From Holophagaceae bacterium (GTDB lineage: Bacteria; Acidobacteriota; Holophagae; Holophagales; Holophagaceae), in NCBI GenBank assembly GCA_021286765.1, contig JAJTBS010000001.1, positions 434,001 through 498,000 on the forward strand: DNA of 64,000 bases, in the 5' to 3' direction. Positions 7,895 to 17,216 of the stretch are shown here, in pieces; the stretch's first letter is position 1, and each line of letters begins with the position of its first letter. The notes beneath the pieces were generated by a model. It did no database searches, was not told where the DNA came from, and worked only from the letters and a program-made list of their open reading frames with translations. The position numbers and the translations under genes are program-made.

Positions 7895-8377
7895 TCAGGG
7901 CCGGAAGGGCGCAGGCAGCAGGATCGGGTTGACCGAGGTGCGCCGCCCCGGGCGGCGGCGCTTGAGGTCGTACCGGCAGATCCAGGTGGTCTCCTCGGCC
8001 TTGGTTTTGGCGGTGGTGAGGGTGCGGGCGAAGAGGTAACGGCCGCCCGCATCGATGCGCAGATCCTCGGGGCGTTCCTGGGCGGCCAGGAGGAGACCCG
8101 CGTCATCCCCGTCGATGGTGATGGCCGCTGGGCGCTGTCTCGCCACCACCCGGACGAAGCCCCCCTGGGGCAGCGTCACCCGCTCGTCCCAGCTCAGCGT
8201 GGGCCCCTGCGGGTCGGTCAGCACCTGCATCCGCAGGGGCACGGCCTCCAGGTAGGCCTGGGTCAGCAGCTGGTCGGCGATCTTGCCGTAGCCCACGTAG
8301 GCGCCCAGCACCGTGAAGGTCAGCACGAACAGCGTGAAGCTGACGAGGTAGGTCATGGGCTTGAAGGTGACGCGCAT
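7895..8377 (-). CDS. Hypothetical membrane-anchored protein
   Basis: 160 residues starting at the ATG at 8377; the frame is open further upstream but there it only shadows the repeat-protein gene. One N-terminal transmembrane helix (TYLVSFTLFVLTFTVLGAYVGYG) is followed by a soluble domain of about 125 residues with several strands (FVRVVARQRPAAITIDGDD; GGRYLFARTLTTAKTKAEETT). It ends in a basic KRRRPGRR patch. Family unknown. The ribosome site is weak. The single anchor predicts a periplasm-facing domain. Confidence 0.6.
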   Translation of the reverse strand: MRVTFKPMTYLVSFTLFVLTFTVLGAYVGYGKIADQLLTQAYLEAVPLRMQVLTDPQGPTLSWDERVTLPQGGFVRVVARQRPAAITIDGDDAGLLLAAQERPEDLRIDAGGRYLFARTLTTAKTKAEETTWICRYDLKRRRPGRRTSVNPILLPAPFRP

Positions 8378-8450
8378 CCTGGGAGAACCTTTCGAACGGA
8401 TGGGGACCGCAGGCCGGAGCTGGCGGCCCGGTGGGCAAGGTGGGATGGAA

Positions 8451-8729
8451 TCAGCGGATGGCGTACCAGGGCAGGGCGCTGGTGCCGTCCGGATTGCCGG
8501 CGTCCGGGTACAGCCGGCCCGCCTGGATCCGGAACCAGGGCGTGGTGCTGATCCCCTGGGGATGCCCCTTGTCGGGGTACACCTTGTCACCGCGGACGGA
8601 GAACCAAGGGGCCGTTCCCACGCCATCGGGGTGGCCCACATCGGGATAGAGCTTGCCGTCCCGCAGGGAGAAGAAGGCGGAAGGGCTCACCCCATAGGGA
8701 TGCCCCGCATCAGGGAACAACCGCTCCAT
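8451..8729 (-). CDS. Small protein made of four 23-residue repeats
   Basis: 92 residues, start at ATG 8729 with GGAGG six bases upstream. After Met-Glu the whole protein is four tandem units beginning at residues 3, 26, 49 and 72. The consensus is roughly (R/K)-(L/V)-(F/Y)-P-D-x-G-(H/N)-P-x-G-(V/I/T)-S-x-x-P-W-(F/Y)-x-(I/V/L)-R-x-G. The short beta-type repeats with invariant PD-G-P-G look like a repetitive beta-structure, possibly ligand-binding. There is no signal peptide and I recognise no family. DNA identity among the units is limited, so the array is not a recent expansion. Confidence 0.7.
   Translation of the reverse strand: MERLFPDAGHPYGVSPSAFFSLRDGKLYPDVGHPDGVGTAPWFSVRGDKVYPDKGHPQGISTTPWFRIQAGRLYPDAGNPDGTSALPWYAIR
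8454..8723 (-). repeat. Four tandem 69-bp coding repeats
   Basis: In-frame units of 69, 69, 69 and 63 bases encode the YPDxGHPxG repeat protein. Divergence between units is clear at DNA level while the Pro, Asp, Gly and Trp/Phe positions are kept, indicating selection on the protein. Confidence 0.7.
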
Positions 8730-8785
8730 GTCGTACCTCCAGTGTGGTGGCTTCAAGAAGCAGTGTACGGGATCAGCGGCCCAGG

Positions 8786-9232
8786 TCAGCCCGGGATCTC
8801 GGCCTCCACCAGCTGCGCCAGCAGGAGCAGGGATTCCTGCCAGCCCAGGTAGCAGGCCTCGGGGGGGATCATGGCGGGGATGCCCTCCTGCACGATGTCC
8901 ACCTCGGTGCCGCAGGACACGGGCCGCAGCGAGATGGTGGTCTGCATCTCCCCGGGCAGGTTGGAATCGTCAAAGGCATCCGTGTGGCGGATGCGCTCGT
9001 TCGGGACCAGCTCCAGGTACCGGCCGCCAAAGGCATGGCTCTGGCCGTTGGAGAAGTTCGTGAAGGACATCCGGTAGGTGCCTCCCACGCGGGGATCCAC
9101 GTGCTCGACCCGGCCCGTGAAACCATGGGGCGGCAGCCACTTGACCATGGCATCGGCATCCAGGAAGGCCCGGTAGATCCGCTCGGGCGTGGCCCGGAGC
9201 ACCCGGTGGAGCCGGACGGTGTTCGTGGACAT
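8786..9232 (-). CDS. SRPBCC/AHSA1-family protein
   Basis: 148 residues. The pattern TVRLHRVLRATPERIYRAFLDADAMVKWLPPHGFTG is the standard start of activator-of-Hsp90-like (START/Bet v1 fold) proteins. It is followed by GGTYRMSF, a middle FGGRYLELVPNERIRHTD segment, and a C-terminal amphipathic helix ending at LLLLAQLVEAEIPG. These helix-grip proteins bind hydrophobic ligands; the bacterial single-domain forms are mostly uncharacterised. A modest AAAGGG ribosome site precedes the ATG. It lies with VOC and DUF1801 genes, a common association in accessory small-enzyme clusters. Confidence 0.88.
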   Translation of the reverse strand: MSTNTVRLHRVLRATPERIYRAFLDADAMVKWLPPHGFTGRVEHVDPRVGGTYRMSFTNFSNGQSHAFGGRYLELVPNERIRHTDAFDDSNLPGEMQTTISLRPVSCGTEVDIVQEGIPAMIPPEACYLGWQESLLLLAQLVEAEIPG

Positions 9233-9351
9233 GGCATGGCCCTTTCATGGGAGATGGCAGGAGCCTGGAACGGGGTCCGGGCGGACAGGCGCGGGCGCGA
9301 GGCACGATGGGAAGAAGGTAGTCGCCGGGGACCGGAGCGCCAGGGAGGGTC

Positions 9352-9729
9352 TCAGGACAGGGGCGCAGCGGGAGGTTGCCACAGCTCGACCCGGTTCCCC
9401 TCGGGGTCCATGACCCAGCCGAAGGTGCCGAACTCGGACGCCTCCACCTTCGGGTCCACGTCGCAGCCCTCCGCGCGGAGCGCGTCGATCACGGCCTGCA
9501 GGTCCTCCACCACGTAATTCACCATGAAGGGGGCCCGGCTCGGAGTGAAGCATTCCGAGGTGTCCGGAAAGATGCTCCAGACCGTCATCCCCCCGGGCTT
9601 GGTCCAGGGGAAGGAGGTTCCGCCCCAGTCCTGCACATCGATGCCCAGGTGCCGCTGGTACCAGGCCCGGAGCTCCTCCGGGTTCCTGGCCTTGAAGAAC
9701 ACGCCACCGATGCCGACGACCCGTTTCAT
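9352..9729 (-). CDS. VOC-superfamily protein (second copy type)
   Basis: 125 residues, start fixed by AAGGAGG before the ATG at 9729. The sequence GIGGVFFKARNPEELRAWYQRHLGI, then NYVVEDLQAVIDALRAEG and the C-terminal GWVMDPEGNRVELWQPP, is a textbook glyoxalase/bleomycin-resistance layout. The final ELWQ keeps the metal-ligand Glu, unlike the VOC gene at 7220. The two share little sequence, so they are not recent duplicates. Substrate unknown. Confidence 0.88.
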   Translation of the reverse strand: MKRVVGIGGVFFKARNPEELRAWYQRHLGIDVQDWGGTSFPWTKPGGMTVWSIFPDTSECFTPSRAPFMVNYVVEDLQAVIDALRAEGCDVDPKVEASEFGTFGWVMDPEGNRVELWQPPAAPLS

Positions 9730-9749
9730 GGCTGCCTCCTTGGTTGGTA

Positions 9750-10445
9750 TCACGACTGATGACGATACAACGGGTCTTGGCTGCCCACGGGCTCGGGCTC
9801 GGCCATCAGCAGCCGGTTCTTTGGGGTGATGTCTCCGGGGATGTGCTGGGTGAACACCCGGTACCCCTGGGCGCGGAGGCGGGCCACCCGGGTGGCATCC
9901 ATGGCCAGGGGGCCATCCATCCACCCCTCCAGGCCGCCGAGACTCCCCCGCCTGAGGTCATGGCAGCAGGGCAGGACCGCGACGGAGGCCCCGGCTTCCA
10001 CGGCCCGCTCCAGGATCAGGTCCGTGAGTCCGCCGCAGGCATGGGCGGACACGACCAGATCCCCCCGCTGGAGCGGGACCATTCCGAGGTCCGCCTCGAG
10101 GTACGTGACGCGGCCCCGCAGACGCGGCCATTCGGCGCACAGCGAGGCCTCCAGGGTGGTGGCGCTTTTCGGAAGCCTCTGATCCACGGCCAGCGCCCCA
10201 GAGGAACTGTCGTCCAGCAGCAGGAGAAGCTGGGCCAGCAGGCCATGGCCACAGGCCAGATCCACGACCCGGCCGCCGCGGAACCGGCGCCGCACCCTCC
10301 GGGCCACCTCCCAGGCCTCGTAGAGCTCCTTGCGAGGCAGGCACCCGGCCCGGCAGACCGCCCGGGCGATGGCATCAAAGAGGGTGCCCCCCGCAAATTG
10401 GGCGAGGAGGCTTTCGGTGAGCCGGTTGCGCGAGGAGCGGTCCAT
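9750..10445 (-). CDS. SAM-dependent methyltransferase-like protein
   Basis: 231 residues. VVDLACGHGLLAQLL (residues about 60-73) is a clear motif I of a Rossmann-fold methyltransferase. VDQRLPKSA may be the acidic loop after strand 2, and LVVSAHACGGLTDLIL matches the Methyltransf_32-type (GSTCD-like) segment. VLPCCHDL later also matches that group, which carries CC-H motifs of unknown role. The substrate is unknown. It ends 20 bases downstream (leftward) before the VOC gene start at 9729. Confidence 0.75.
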   Translation of the reverse strand: MDRSSRNRLTESLLAQFAGGTLFDAIARAVCRAGCLPRKELYEAWEVARRVRRRFRGGRVVDLACGHGLLAQLLLLLDDSSSGALAVDQRLPKSATTLEASLCAEWPRLRGRVTYLEADLGMVPLQRGDLVVSAHACGGLTDLILERAVEAGASVAVLPCCHDLRRGSLGGLEGWMDGPLAMDATRVARLRAQGYRVFTQHIPGDITPKNRLLMAEPEPVGSQDPLYRHQS

Positions 10446-10502
10446 GGCGGCGGGGAGTCCTTCTGGGGCCTGGAGGCGTGAATGAAGGTCGTACGGCGCC
10501 GG

Positions 10503-10898
10503 CTACCGGACCGGGGCCCTGTTCAGGGCCGCGGCGGCGCGGATGAGCGCCTTGAAGGCCTCCTCATCCACCGCGTCCCCCTCATGGACATCGATCGCGC
10601 GCCGGGCATGGCCCTCGAGGCTGGCGTTGAACAGCCCGGAAGGATCGCTGAGGGAGGCGCCCTTGAGGAAGGTCAGCTTCACGACGCGCTGGTAGGTCTC
10701 GCCGGTGCAGATGACCCCATGGTGGGACCAGACCGGCACCCCCCTCCACTTCCATTCCTCCACCACATCTGGGACTGCCTGCCGGATGAGCGCGCGGAGA
10801 TGGGCGAGCGTCTGGCCACGCCAGTCATCCAGTTCCTGGATCCTCGCGTCGATCAGCCGGGAAGGGGAATCTTGCCTGGTCGGTTCGCCCGGTGTCAT
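10503..10898 (-). CDS. DUF1801 (YdhG-like) protein
   Basis: 131 residues from the ATG at 10898, which has AAGGAG upstream. The LDDWRGQTLAHLRALIRQAVPDVVEEWKWRGVPVWSHHG region is the DUF1801 signature, followed by VKLTFLKGASLSDPSGLFN. Members are small cytoplasmic proteins related to the frataxin-like/YdhG fold with no established activity. The neighbours are similar single-domain genes on the same strand. Confidence 0.82.
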   Translation of the reverse strand: MTPGEPTRQDSPSRLIDARIQELDDWRGQTLAHLRALIRQAVPDVVEEWKWRGVPVWSHHGVICTGETYQRVVKLTFLKGASLSDPSGLFNASLEGHARRAIDVHEGDAVDEEAFKALIRAAAALNRAPVR

Positions 10899-10966
10899 GT
10901 CAGTGGCTCCTTCGGAGGCGGCTTCCACCTGGGCGGCCGAGGTGGAAGGTCGGGCTGGTGCCGAGT

Positions 10967-11563
10967 TTAGCCGAGGAGGCCGGTTGCCGGTCGATGCCTG
11001 CGGCGTCGTGAGGCCAGCACCGCGAGGGTGCCATTGAGGATGAACAGGTAGGCCGCGAAGGTGGTGCTTTCAAAGTCGTGGCTCTGGATCGACAGGAGGC
11101 TGACTCCGAAGCCCAGGGCGCTGACGGAATAGGCCACCCAGCTCTCGGAATGAGGGTGGCCATGCGCCTTGAGGAGGGTCGGCAGGCCCGCCAGCACGTC
11201 CGCCAGCAGCGAGAACAGGATGGCCAGGTTGGGATGCTTGGTCGTGGCCCAGAGGATGATGCCGGCGACGGCCGCCGCCATCAGGAAGTAGTCGCGCGGC
11301 TCACTCTTCCAATACGCCTTCTTGTTGAAGAAGGACGCGGCGACGATCAGCAGCGGCGTGAACCCGGCGGCGAAGGATGTCCACGAGATGCCTGTGACAC
11401 CCTGCGCCCTTTGCGCCGCGAAGATGATCATCGGAAAGATGCCCCACAGCAGCCATGTGACGCGGTTGGGCTGGGCTTTGCCGGCGAGGGTTTCGTACAG
11501 GTAGTAGAAGCCGCCGAGCGAGCCGATGACGGCACCGATGATCGCGCAGAATCCGGGAAGCAT
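10967..11563 (-). CDS. Seven-helix membrane protein, PQ-loop/SWEET-like
   Basis: 198 residues with seven predicted transmembrane segments (near residues 4-27, 34-52, 60-80, 90-107, 112-131, 143-160 and 166-186) and a basic C-tail. The 3+1+3 arrangement, with PNRVTWLLWG in the first half and HPNLAILFSLLADVLAGLP in the second, resembles PQ-loop transporters. The similarity is by pattern only. It lies 11 bases downstream of the DoxX-like gene, so the two are probably co-transcribed. The transported substrate, if any, is unknown. Confidence 0.55.
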   Translation of the reverse strand: MLPGFCAIIGAVIGSLGGFYYLYETLAGKAQPNRVTWLLWGIFPMIIFAAQRAQGVTGISWTSFAAGFTPLLIVAASFFNKKAYWKSEPRDYFLMAAAVAGIILWATTKHPNLAILFSLLADVLAGLPTLLKAHGHPHSESWVAYSVSALGFGVSLLSIQSHDFESTTFAAYLFILNGTLAVLASRRRRHRPATGLLG

Positions 11564-11574
11564 GATCGGGCCGC

Positions 11575-11946
11575 TCAGAGGATGGGCTTGAGGATCAATC
11601 GCCCGTACGCGAGGAAGGCCATGAGCAGGCCGAGCATGCCGCTCAGGATCAAGGGCGCCGTCTCACGGCATTGGACGTGCACCCAGATGAACACGAGGCT
11701 CTCGCAGGCCAGGAGCGCGGCCGACAGGGCGGTCAAGCGCGGAAGCCAGTGGAAGGCGGTGGGGACGATGAGCCCGACGGTGCACACGAGCTCCAGGATG
11801 CCCAGGGCCATCCAGGCGCCCCGTGGCAACGCACGGAAGGAGGGGACATCCTGGCTCACCTTCTCGAACAGGAAGACCTTCATGACGCCTGATGCGCCGT
11901 ACACCAGCGCGGCCAGGATCTGCAAACCCCACAACAGCCCATTCAT
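11575..11946 (-). CDS. DoxX-like family membrane protein
   Basis: 123 residues and four predicted membrane helices: LQILAALVYGASGVMKVF, GILELVCTVGLIVPTAF, LTALSAALLACESLVFI and ILSGMLGLLMAFLAYGRLIL. The ASGVMKVF motif after helix 1 and the FRALPRGAWMALGILELVCTVGL segment are typical of DoxX-like (PF13564) proteins. These are small inner-membrane proteins of uncertain function, sometimes linked to thiol or quinone redox. It is followed closely by the seven-helix gene. Confidence 0.82.
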   Translation of the reverse strand: MNGLLWGLQILAALVYGASGVMKVFLFEKVSQDVPSFRALPRGAWMALGILELVCTVGLIVPTAFHWLPRLTALSAALLACESLVFIWVHVQCRETAPLILSGMLGLLMAFLAYGRLILKPIL

Positions 11947-12012
11947 CCTGCCCTCCTCACCTCGTTGCCAGGCGGCCCTCCCGCAACCCCTGGGCCGCGG
12001 TGTCAGGTGCCC

Positions 12013-13305
12013 TCAGCCCCACACCCGCTGGCCAGCGACCCAGGTGCCGAGGACCTGTCCAGGGAGGCTCCAGCCCTTGAAGGGCGTGTTGTAGGACTTG
12101 GACTGGATGAAGGCGCGGTCGACCTGGACCTTCGCATTGGGGTTGAAGAGCACGAAGTCGGCGGGGGCGCCGGGCTTCAGGCTGCCCAGGCCCTGGCGGT
12201 CGAGGTGGAAGACTTTGGCGGGCCCCCAGGCCAGCAGGCTGATGGCCTTGGCGAGGCTGATGATGCCGCGGTTCACCAGCAGCTCCAGGGTGAGGGGCAG
12301 GGCGGTCTCCAGGCCGATGACGCCGAAGGCGGCGATGGGCAGTTCCACCTCCTTGTCGTCCCAGCCATGGGGCGCGTGGTCCGTGGCGATAGCGTCCACG
12401 GTCCCGTCGGCGATGGCTTCCAGCACTGCCTGGATGTCGGCCTCGGTGCGGAGCGGCGGATTCATCTTGTAGTCGCTGTCGAACTTCATCAGTTCCTGGT
12501 CCGAGAGGGCGAAGTGGTGCGGCGTCACCTCGCAGGTGACGCTGAGTCCGCGGGCCTTGGCCTCGCGCACCATCCGCATGGAGCCCTTCGTGCTGAGGTG
12601 GGCCAGATGCAGGTGGCCGCCGGTGTGCTCGGCCAGCACGATGTCGCGCGCCACCATGGCTTCTTCGGCGGCTGCCGGAATGCCCAGGCAGCCCAGGGAC
12701 GCGCTTACCGCCCCCTCGTGCATGTAGCCCTTCCCGGCCAGGTCCCGGTCCTCCTCATGGGCCACGACGGGGACTTCCAGCCAGCGTGTGTATTCCAGGG
12801 CCCGCCGCATGAGGGATGCGTTGCTGATGGGCAGGCCGTCGTCGGAGAAGGCCACGCAACCCGCGGCTTTCAGCGTGCCCATGTCCGCCAGCTCTTCACC
12901 CTTCATCTCGCGGCTCACGGTGCCAATGGGGAAGTAGCGGCAGAGATCGGCCTTGGCGGCGCGGGTGAGCATCATCTCGGTGATGGCCACACTGTCGTTC
13001 ACGGGCTTGGTGTTCGCCATGGCGCACACGGCGGTGAAACCGCCCGCCACCGCTGCCCGGCTGCCGGTCTCGATGCTCTCCTTGCGCGTCTGGCCCGGCT
13101 CGCGGAAGTGCACGTGCAGGTCCACGAAGCCCGGCGCCAGCACCGCGCCGCCGCCGTCCAGGACCTCGATGCCATCGCGAGTCGGGATGGCCGCGGCCCC
13201 CGTGGCGATGGCCTCCACCTTGCCGTCCGTCACCAGCAGCACGCCCGGACCGTCGAGGTTCTGGGCGGGATCGACCAGGCGGACATTCTTCACGAGGAGG
13301 GACAT
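12013..13305 (-). CDS. pyrC: Dihydroorotase
   Basis: 430 residues, the length of class I dihydroorotases. It cyclises N-carbamoyl-aspartate to dihydroorotate, the third step of pyrimidine synthesis. DLHVHFREPGQT (His64 and His66) gives the first zinc ligands and substrate Arg. Central HEED and HLAHLS segments supply further ligands, and ATDHAPHGWDDKEVE near residue 305 carries the catalytic Asp. The ATG at 13305 has GGAG at good spacing. An upstream open extension of this frame merely runs antisense through guaB and was rejected. With guaB upstream on the same strand (83-base gap), two nucleotide-synthesis genes sit together. Confidence 0.95.
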   Translation of the reverse strand: MSLLVKNVRLVDPAQNLDGPGVLLVTDGKVEAIATGAAAIPTRDGIEVLDGGGAVLAPGFVDLHVHFREPGQTRKESIETGSRAAVAGGFTAVCAMANTKPVNDSVAITEMMLTRAAKADLCRYFPIGTVSREMKGEELADMGTLKAAGCVAFSDDGLPISNASLMRRALEYTRWLEVPVVAHEEDRDLAGKGYMHEGAVSASLGCLGIPAAAEEAMVARDIVLAEHTGGHLHLAHLSTKGSMRMVREAKARGLSVTCEVTPHHFALSDQELMKFDSDYKMNPPLRTEADIQAVLEAIADGTVDAIATDHAPHGWDDKEVELPIAAFGVIGLETALPLTLELLVNRGIISLAKAISLLAWGPAKVFHLDRQGLGSLKPGAPADFVLFNPNAKVQVDRAFIQSKSYNTPFKGWSLPGQVLGTWVAGQRVWG

Positions 13306-13388
13306 GGGAACTCCGGAGGTGGCTTCAGATCTAGTTTGGGCTGGCAGGCCTCCGCTGTCAGCTGCCAGTGGCCGACACCGGCTGGCTC

Positions 13389-14849
<1,461 letters not shown>

Positions 14850-14901
14850 GGGGATTCCAGGATCCGGACCCGCGGCCTGCGGGACCTTGCAGCCCATGGT
14901 C

Positions 14902-15846
14902 TCATGGCGCCGGGGCGGCTTCCACCCTCAGGGGATGCCCACAGCGCAAACCATCTGCCGCTGGGCCCTGCCAGGGGCCCCAGGCGACGCAGTCGGTCTG
15001 TGCACGCTCGCACCGCGGCTGGAAGGGGCAGCCGGGCGGCCGGTCCTGGGGCGCGGGCAGGAAGCCGGCTTCATCGGTGGGCTGGCGCCGGGCGGCTTGC
15101 AGCAGTCGGGCGGTGTAGGGATGCCGGGGCGTCGTCAGCAGCCTGGCCACGGGACCCGCCTCCATGGGCGCGCCGCCGTACAGCACCAGCAGGCGCTCGC
15201 ATGCCTCGGATGCGACAGCCAGGTCGTGGGTGATCCACAGGAAGCCCAGGCCCCGTTCCAACTGCAGGTCCCTCATCAGTCCTAGGAAATCCTTTTGCAC
15301 CAACGGATCCAGGGACGTGGTGGGCTCGTCCAGCACCAACAGCTCCGGGTCGCAGGACAGGGCCATGGCGAGGCAGAGGCGCTGGCGCTGCCCGCCGCTG
15401 AGCTGGTGGGGGAAGCGGGCCAGGAAGGCCGCCTCGCTGGGCAGCCGCAACCGCTCCAACAGGGGGTCAAGGCGCCGCAGAGCCGCGCCCTGGCTTTCCT
15501 TCCGGTGGATGCCCGGCAGGAGGGACAGGTGCTCCCCCAGGGTGAGCAGGGGGTTCAGGGCCCCCAGGGGATCCTGGGGAACCCAGGCCAGCCTGGCGCC
15601 ACAGATGGCATCCCGGGCCGGGCTGGGCCGATCCAGGCGGCTCCCGAAGGCGCTCAGGGCCCCGCTGGACTGGAACACGCCAGGCGGCAGCACGCCGAAC
15701 AGGGCCCGGGCAAGCAGGCTCTTGCCGGAACCACTCTCCCCGGCCAGGCCCAGGCGCTCTCCCGGGGCCAGGGTGAGGCTCAGGGGCCCCAGCAGGGGCA
15801 CGCCATCCGCCCGCTGCAGGACCAGTTCCTCGACGACCAGGGACAT
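14902..15846 (-). CDS. Peptide/nickel-type ABC transporter ATP-binding protein (DppD/OppD-like)
   Basis: 314 residues. Walker [10 protein letters not shown]-loop [11 protein letters not shown], signature LSGGQRQRL, Walker [13 protein letters not shown] and H-loop ITHDLA are all present. The C-terminal tail [18 protein letters not shown] is the oligopeptide-transporter C-terminal domain, whose cysteines bind an Fe-S cluster in some homologues. No permease, solute-binding protein or second ATPase (DppF) lies next to it, which is unusual; partners must be elsewhere. It is followed leftward by guaB. Confidence 0.9.
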   Translation of the reverse strand: MSLVVEELVLQRADGVPLLGPLSLTLAPGERLGLAGESGSGKSLLARALFGVLPPGVFQSSGALSAFGSRLDRPSPARDAICGARLAWVPQDPLGALNPLLTLGEHLSLLPGIHRKESQGAALRRLDPLLERLRLPSEAAFLARFPHQLSGGQRQRLCLAMALSCDPELLVLDEPTTSLDPLVQKDFLGLMRDLQLERGLGFLWITHDLAVASEACERLLVLYGGAPMEAGPVARLLTTPRHPYTARLLQAARRQPTDEAGFLPAPQDRPPGCPFQPRCERAQTDCVAWGPWQGPAADGLRCGHPLRVEAAPAP

Positions 15847-15995
15847 GCCCAGAGGATTGCATGGAAGTGATGGCTGTCAAAGGAGTTCCAAAGTGCACGC
15901 AGATAGGCCTTGACGCCCTCCGGGGCGGTCCTAACCTTGGTCCACCCGATCACCCCGCGGAACCTGAACCGGTCCCGCCATGGCATGGAGGAGTC

Positions 15996-16229
15996 ATGGA
16001 TTTCCTGCGCCCAGAACTTCAGGAGCGCCTGATGAAGGAACACTTTGAATTCCGCAAGCTCATGGAAGAACACAAGTCCGCGGACTCGCGGCTTGGTGAC
16101 CTCCAGAAGAAGCCCAGCCTCTCCGCCAAGGAATCCCTGGAAGAAGTTGAGCTGAAGAAGATCAAGCTGCGCGCCAAGGAACGCATCTATCACATCGTGC
16201 AGGAGGCCTCCAAGCGAGCCGAACAGTAG
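15996..16229 (+). CDS. DUF465 (YdcH-like) small helical protein
   Basis: 77 residues with GGAGGA directly upstream of the ATG. Highly charged: KEHFEFRKLMEEHKSADSRL, then LKKIKLRAKERIYHIVQ, the usual two-helix coiled-coil layout of DUF465 proteins in which an LKK-KL-KD/E motif closes the second helix. The function of the family is unknown. A strong intrinsic terminator follows 18 bases after the stop, so it is probably a single-gene unit. Confidence 0.82.
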   Translation: MDFLRPELQERLMKEHFEFRKLMEEHKSADSRLGDLQKKPSLSAKESLEEVELKKIKLRAKERIYHIVQEASKRAEQ

Positions 16230-16247
16230 GCCGCCTCACTCACAGGA

Positions 16248-16282
16248 GAAGCCCCGGGAATCGGCCCGGGGCTTCGTTTTTT
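16248..16282 (+). terminator. Intrinsic terminator after the DUF465 gene
   Basis: An 11-bp perfect stem, GAAGCCCCGGG / CCCGGGGCTTC, with a six-base loop and GTTTTTT on the plus strand. No U-tract on the other strand, so it serves the plus-strand gene. Confidence 0.92.
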
Positions 16283-16298
16283 CGGCGGGAGCTGCGCC

Positions 16299-16991
16299 CT
16301 AGAAAGTGATGCCGGCGAAGAAGCTGAAGGCGGTCCGCGGAGCCAGGCCGCGACGCATGTCCTCGGCGTCCACATATTGGGTGTCCGAGTAGGTCTTCAC
16401 CTTCTTGCGGGTCAGGGCCACCGAGCCTTCGACGCCGATCTGCGGCTTGACGCGCGCCGAAACGGGAATCGTGAAGGTGAGGGCCGCCCGGGCCCAGGGC
16501 CGGTCGTAGATGGTCGTCTCGGAGTAGCCCTCCTCCACCACCACGCCAGCGGGCATGAAGGCTGTGAAGCGCTCGATGCGGAGATCCAGGCCCGCGCTGA
16601 GGGACACCGCCGGGCCGAGCTTCAGGGCGTAGCTGAGGCCGGGGCCCCACCAGCCGTATTCAAGACCCTGCTGGGTGAAGTCGGCAGTCAGGGTCGGGCT
16701 GACGGGGCCGCTGTAGGTGAGTGGGCTTTTCTTCTTGGCCCGGACTGCCAGCTCGACATTCCAGGTGGCCGCGTCGTCGATGCCGAGGGAGAGGCGCAGG
16801 CCCCAGGAGGTCTGGTCCTTGGGCTGATCTTCCGTGGTGTAGGTCTGGCCTCCTTCGACGACGAAGAGCACGGGGCTCTTGTGGAAGGTGGTGCGCTCCC
16901 CAAACAGCTGGACCTTGGCGCGGGGGGCCTCCTCAGCCACCAGGGGTGCCGAACAAAGGGTGGCGAGGGTGGCGAGGGTGGCCAGGCGCAT
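16299..16991 (-). CDS. Outer-membrane beta-barrel-like exported protein
   Basis: 230 residues from ATG 16991 with TGGAG upstream. The signal peptide (MRLATLATLATLCSAPLVA) is partly encoded by a 9-base repeat. The mature chain alternates polar and hydrophobic residues in strand-like runs (GLRLSLGIDDAATWNVELAV; AVSLSAGLDLRIERF; AALTFTIPVSARVKPQIGVE). It ends with an aromatic-terminated strand (TAFSFFAGITF), the C-terminal Phe that the BAM machinery recognises. A small porin or adhesin-type barrel is likely; the exact family is not recognised. Confidence 0.65.
   Translation of the reverse strand: MRLATLATLATLCSAPLVAEEAPRAKVQLFGERTTFHKSPVLFVVEGGQTYTTEDQPKDQTSWGLRLSLGIDDAATWNVELAVRAKKKSPLTYSGPVSPTLTADFTQQGLEYGWWGPGLSYALKLGPAVSLSAGLDLRIERFTAFMPAGVVVEEGYSETTIYDRPWARAALTFTIPVSARVKPQIGVEGSVALTRKKVKTYSDTQYVDAEDMRRGLAPRTAFSFFAGITF
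16958..16984 (-). repeat. Three 9-bp repeats within a signal peptide
   Basis: Plus-strand GGGTGGCGA repeated three times (last copy GGGTGGCCA) encodes the LATLATLAT core of the outer-membrane protein signal peptide. Slippage could change signal length in 3-residue steps without a frameshift. Confidence 0.6.
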
Positions 16992-17216
16992 GGAGGCTCC
17001 AGAAGGAGCGACCATCTTAGCGGGGGATTTTGAGGTCATCTATCACAAGCCCTGGATCCAGCCTCTCCATGGACAGACTGGTTCGTGCTTGGATGGAATC
17101 GGTCCGGTGGCCCACTTGAACTGAGTTCTCGAGGCGCCGATGGCGGCGGTTCGCCTGGATGGAGCCAGCCCTTGATCGGCGGCCACCGGTGTCAGCCGGG
17201 TTTCAACGTCCGTAGG
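16992..17216. other. Intergenic stretch with no gene recognised
   Basis: 225 bases between the outer-membrane protein start and the hutI stop. I see no coding sequence, RNA gene or strong hairpin. It probably holds the leftward promoter of the outer-membrane protein gene; a TAAGAT minus-strand hexamer near 17016-17021 is only a weak -10 candidate. Confidence 0.4.
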
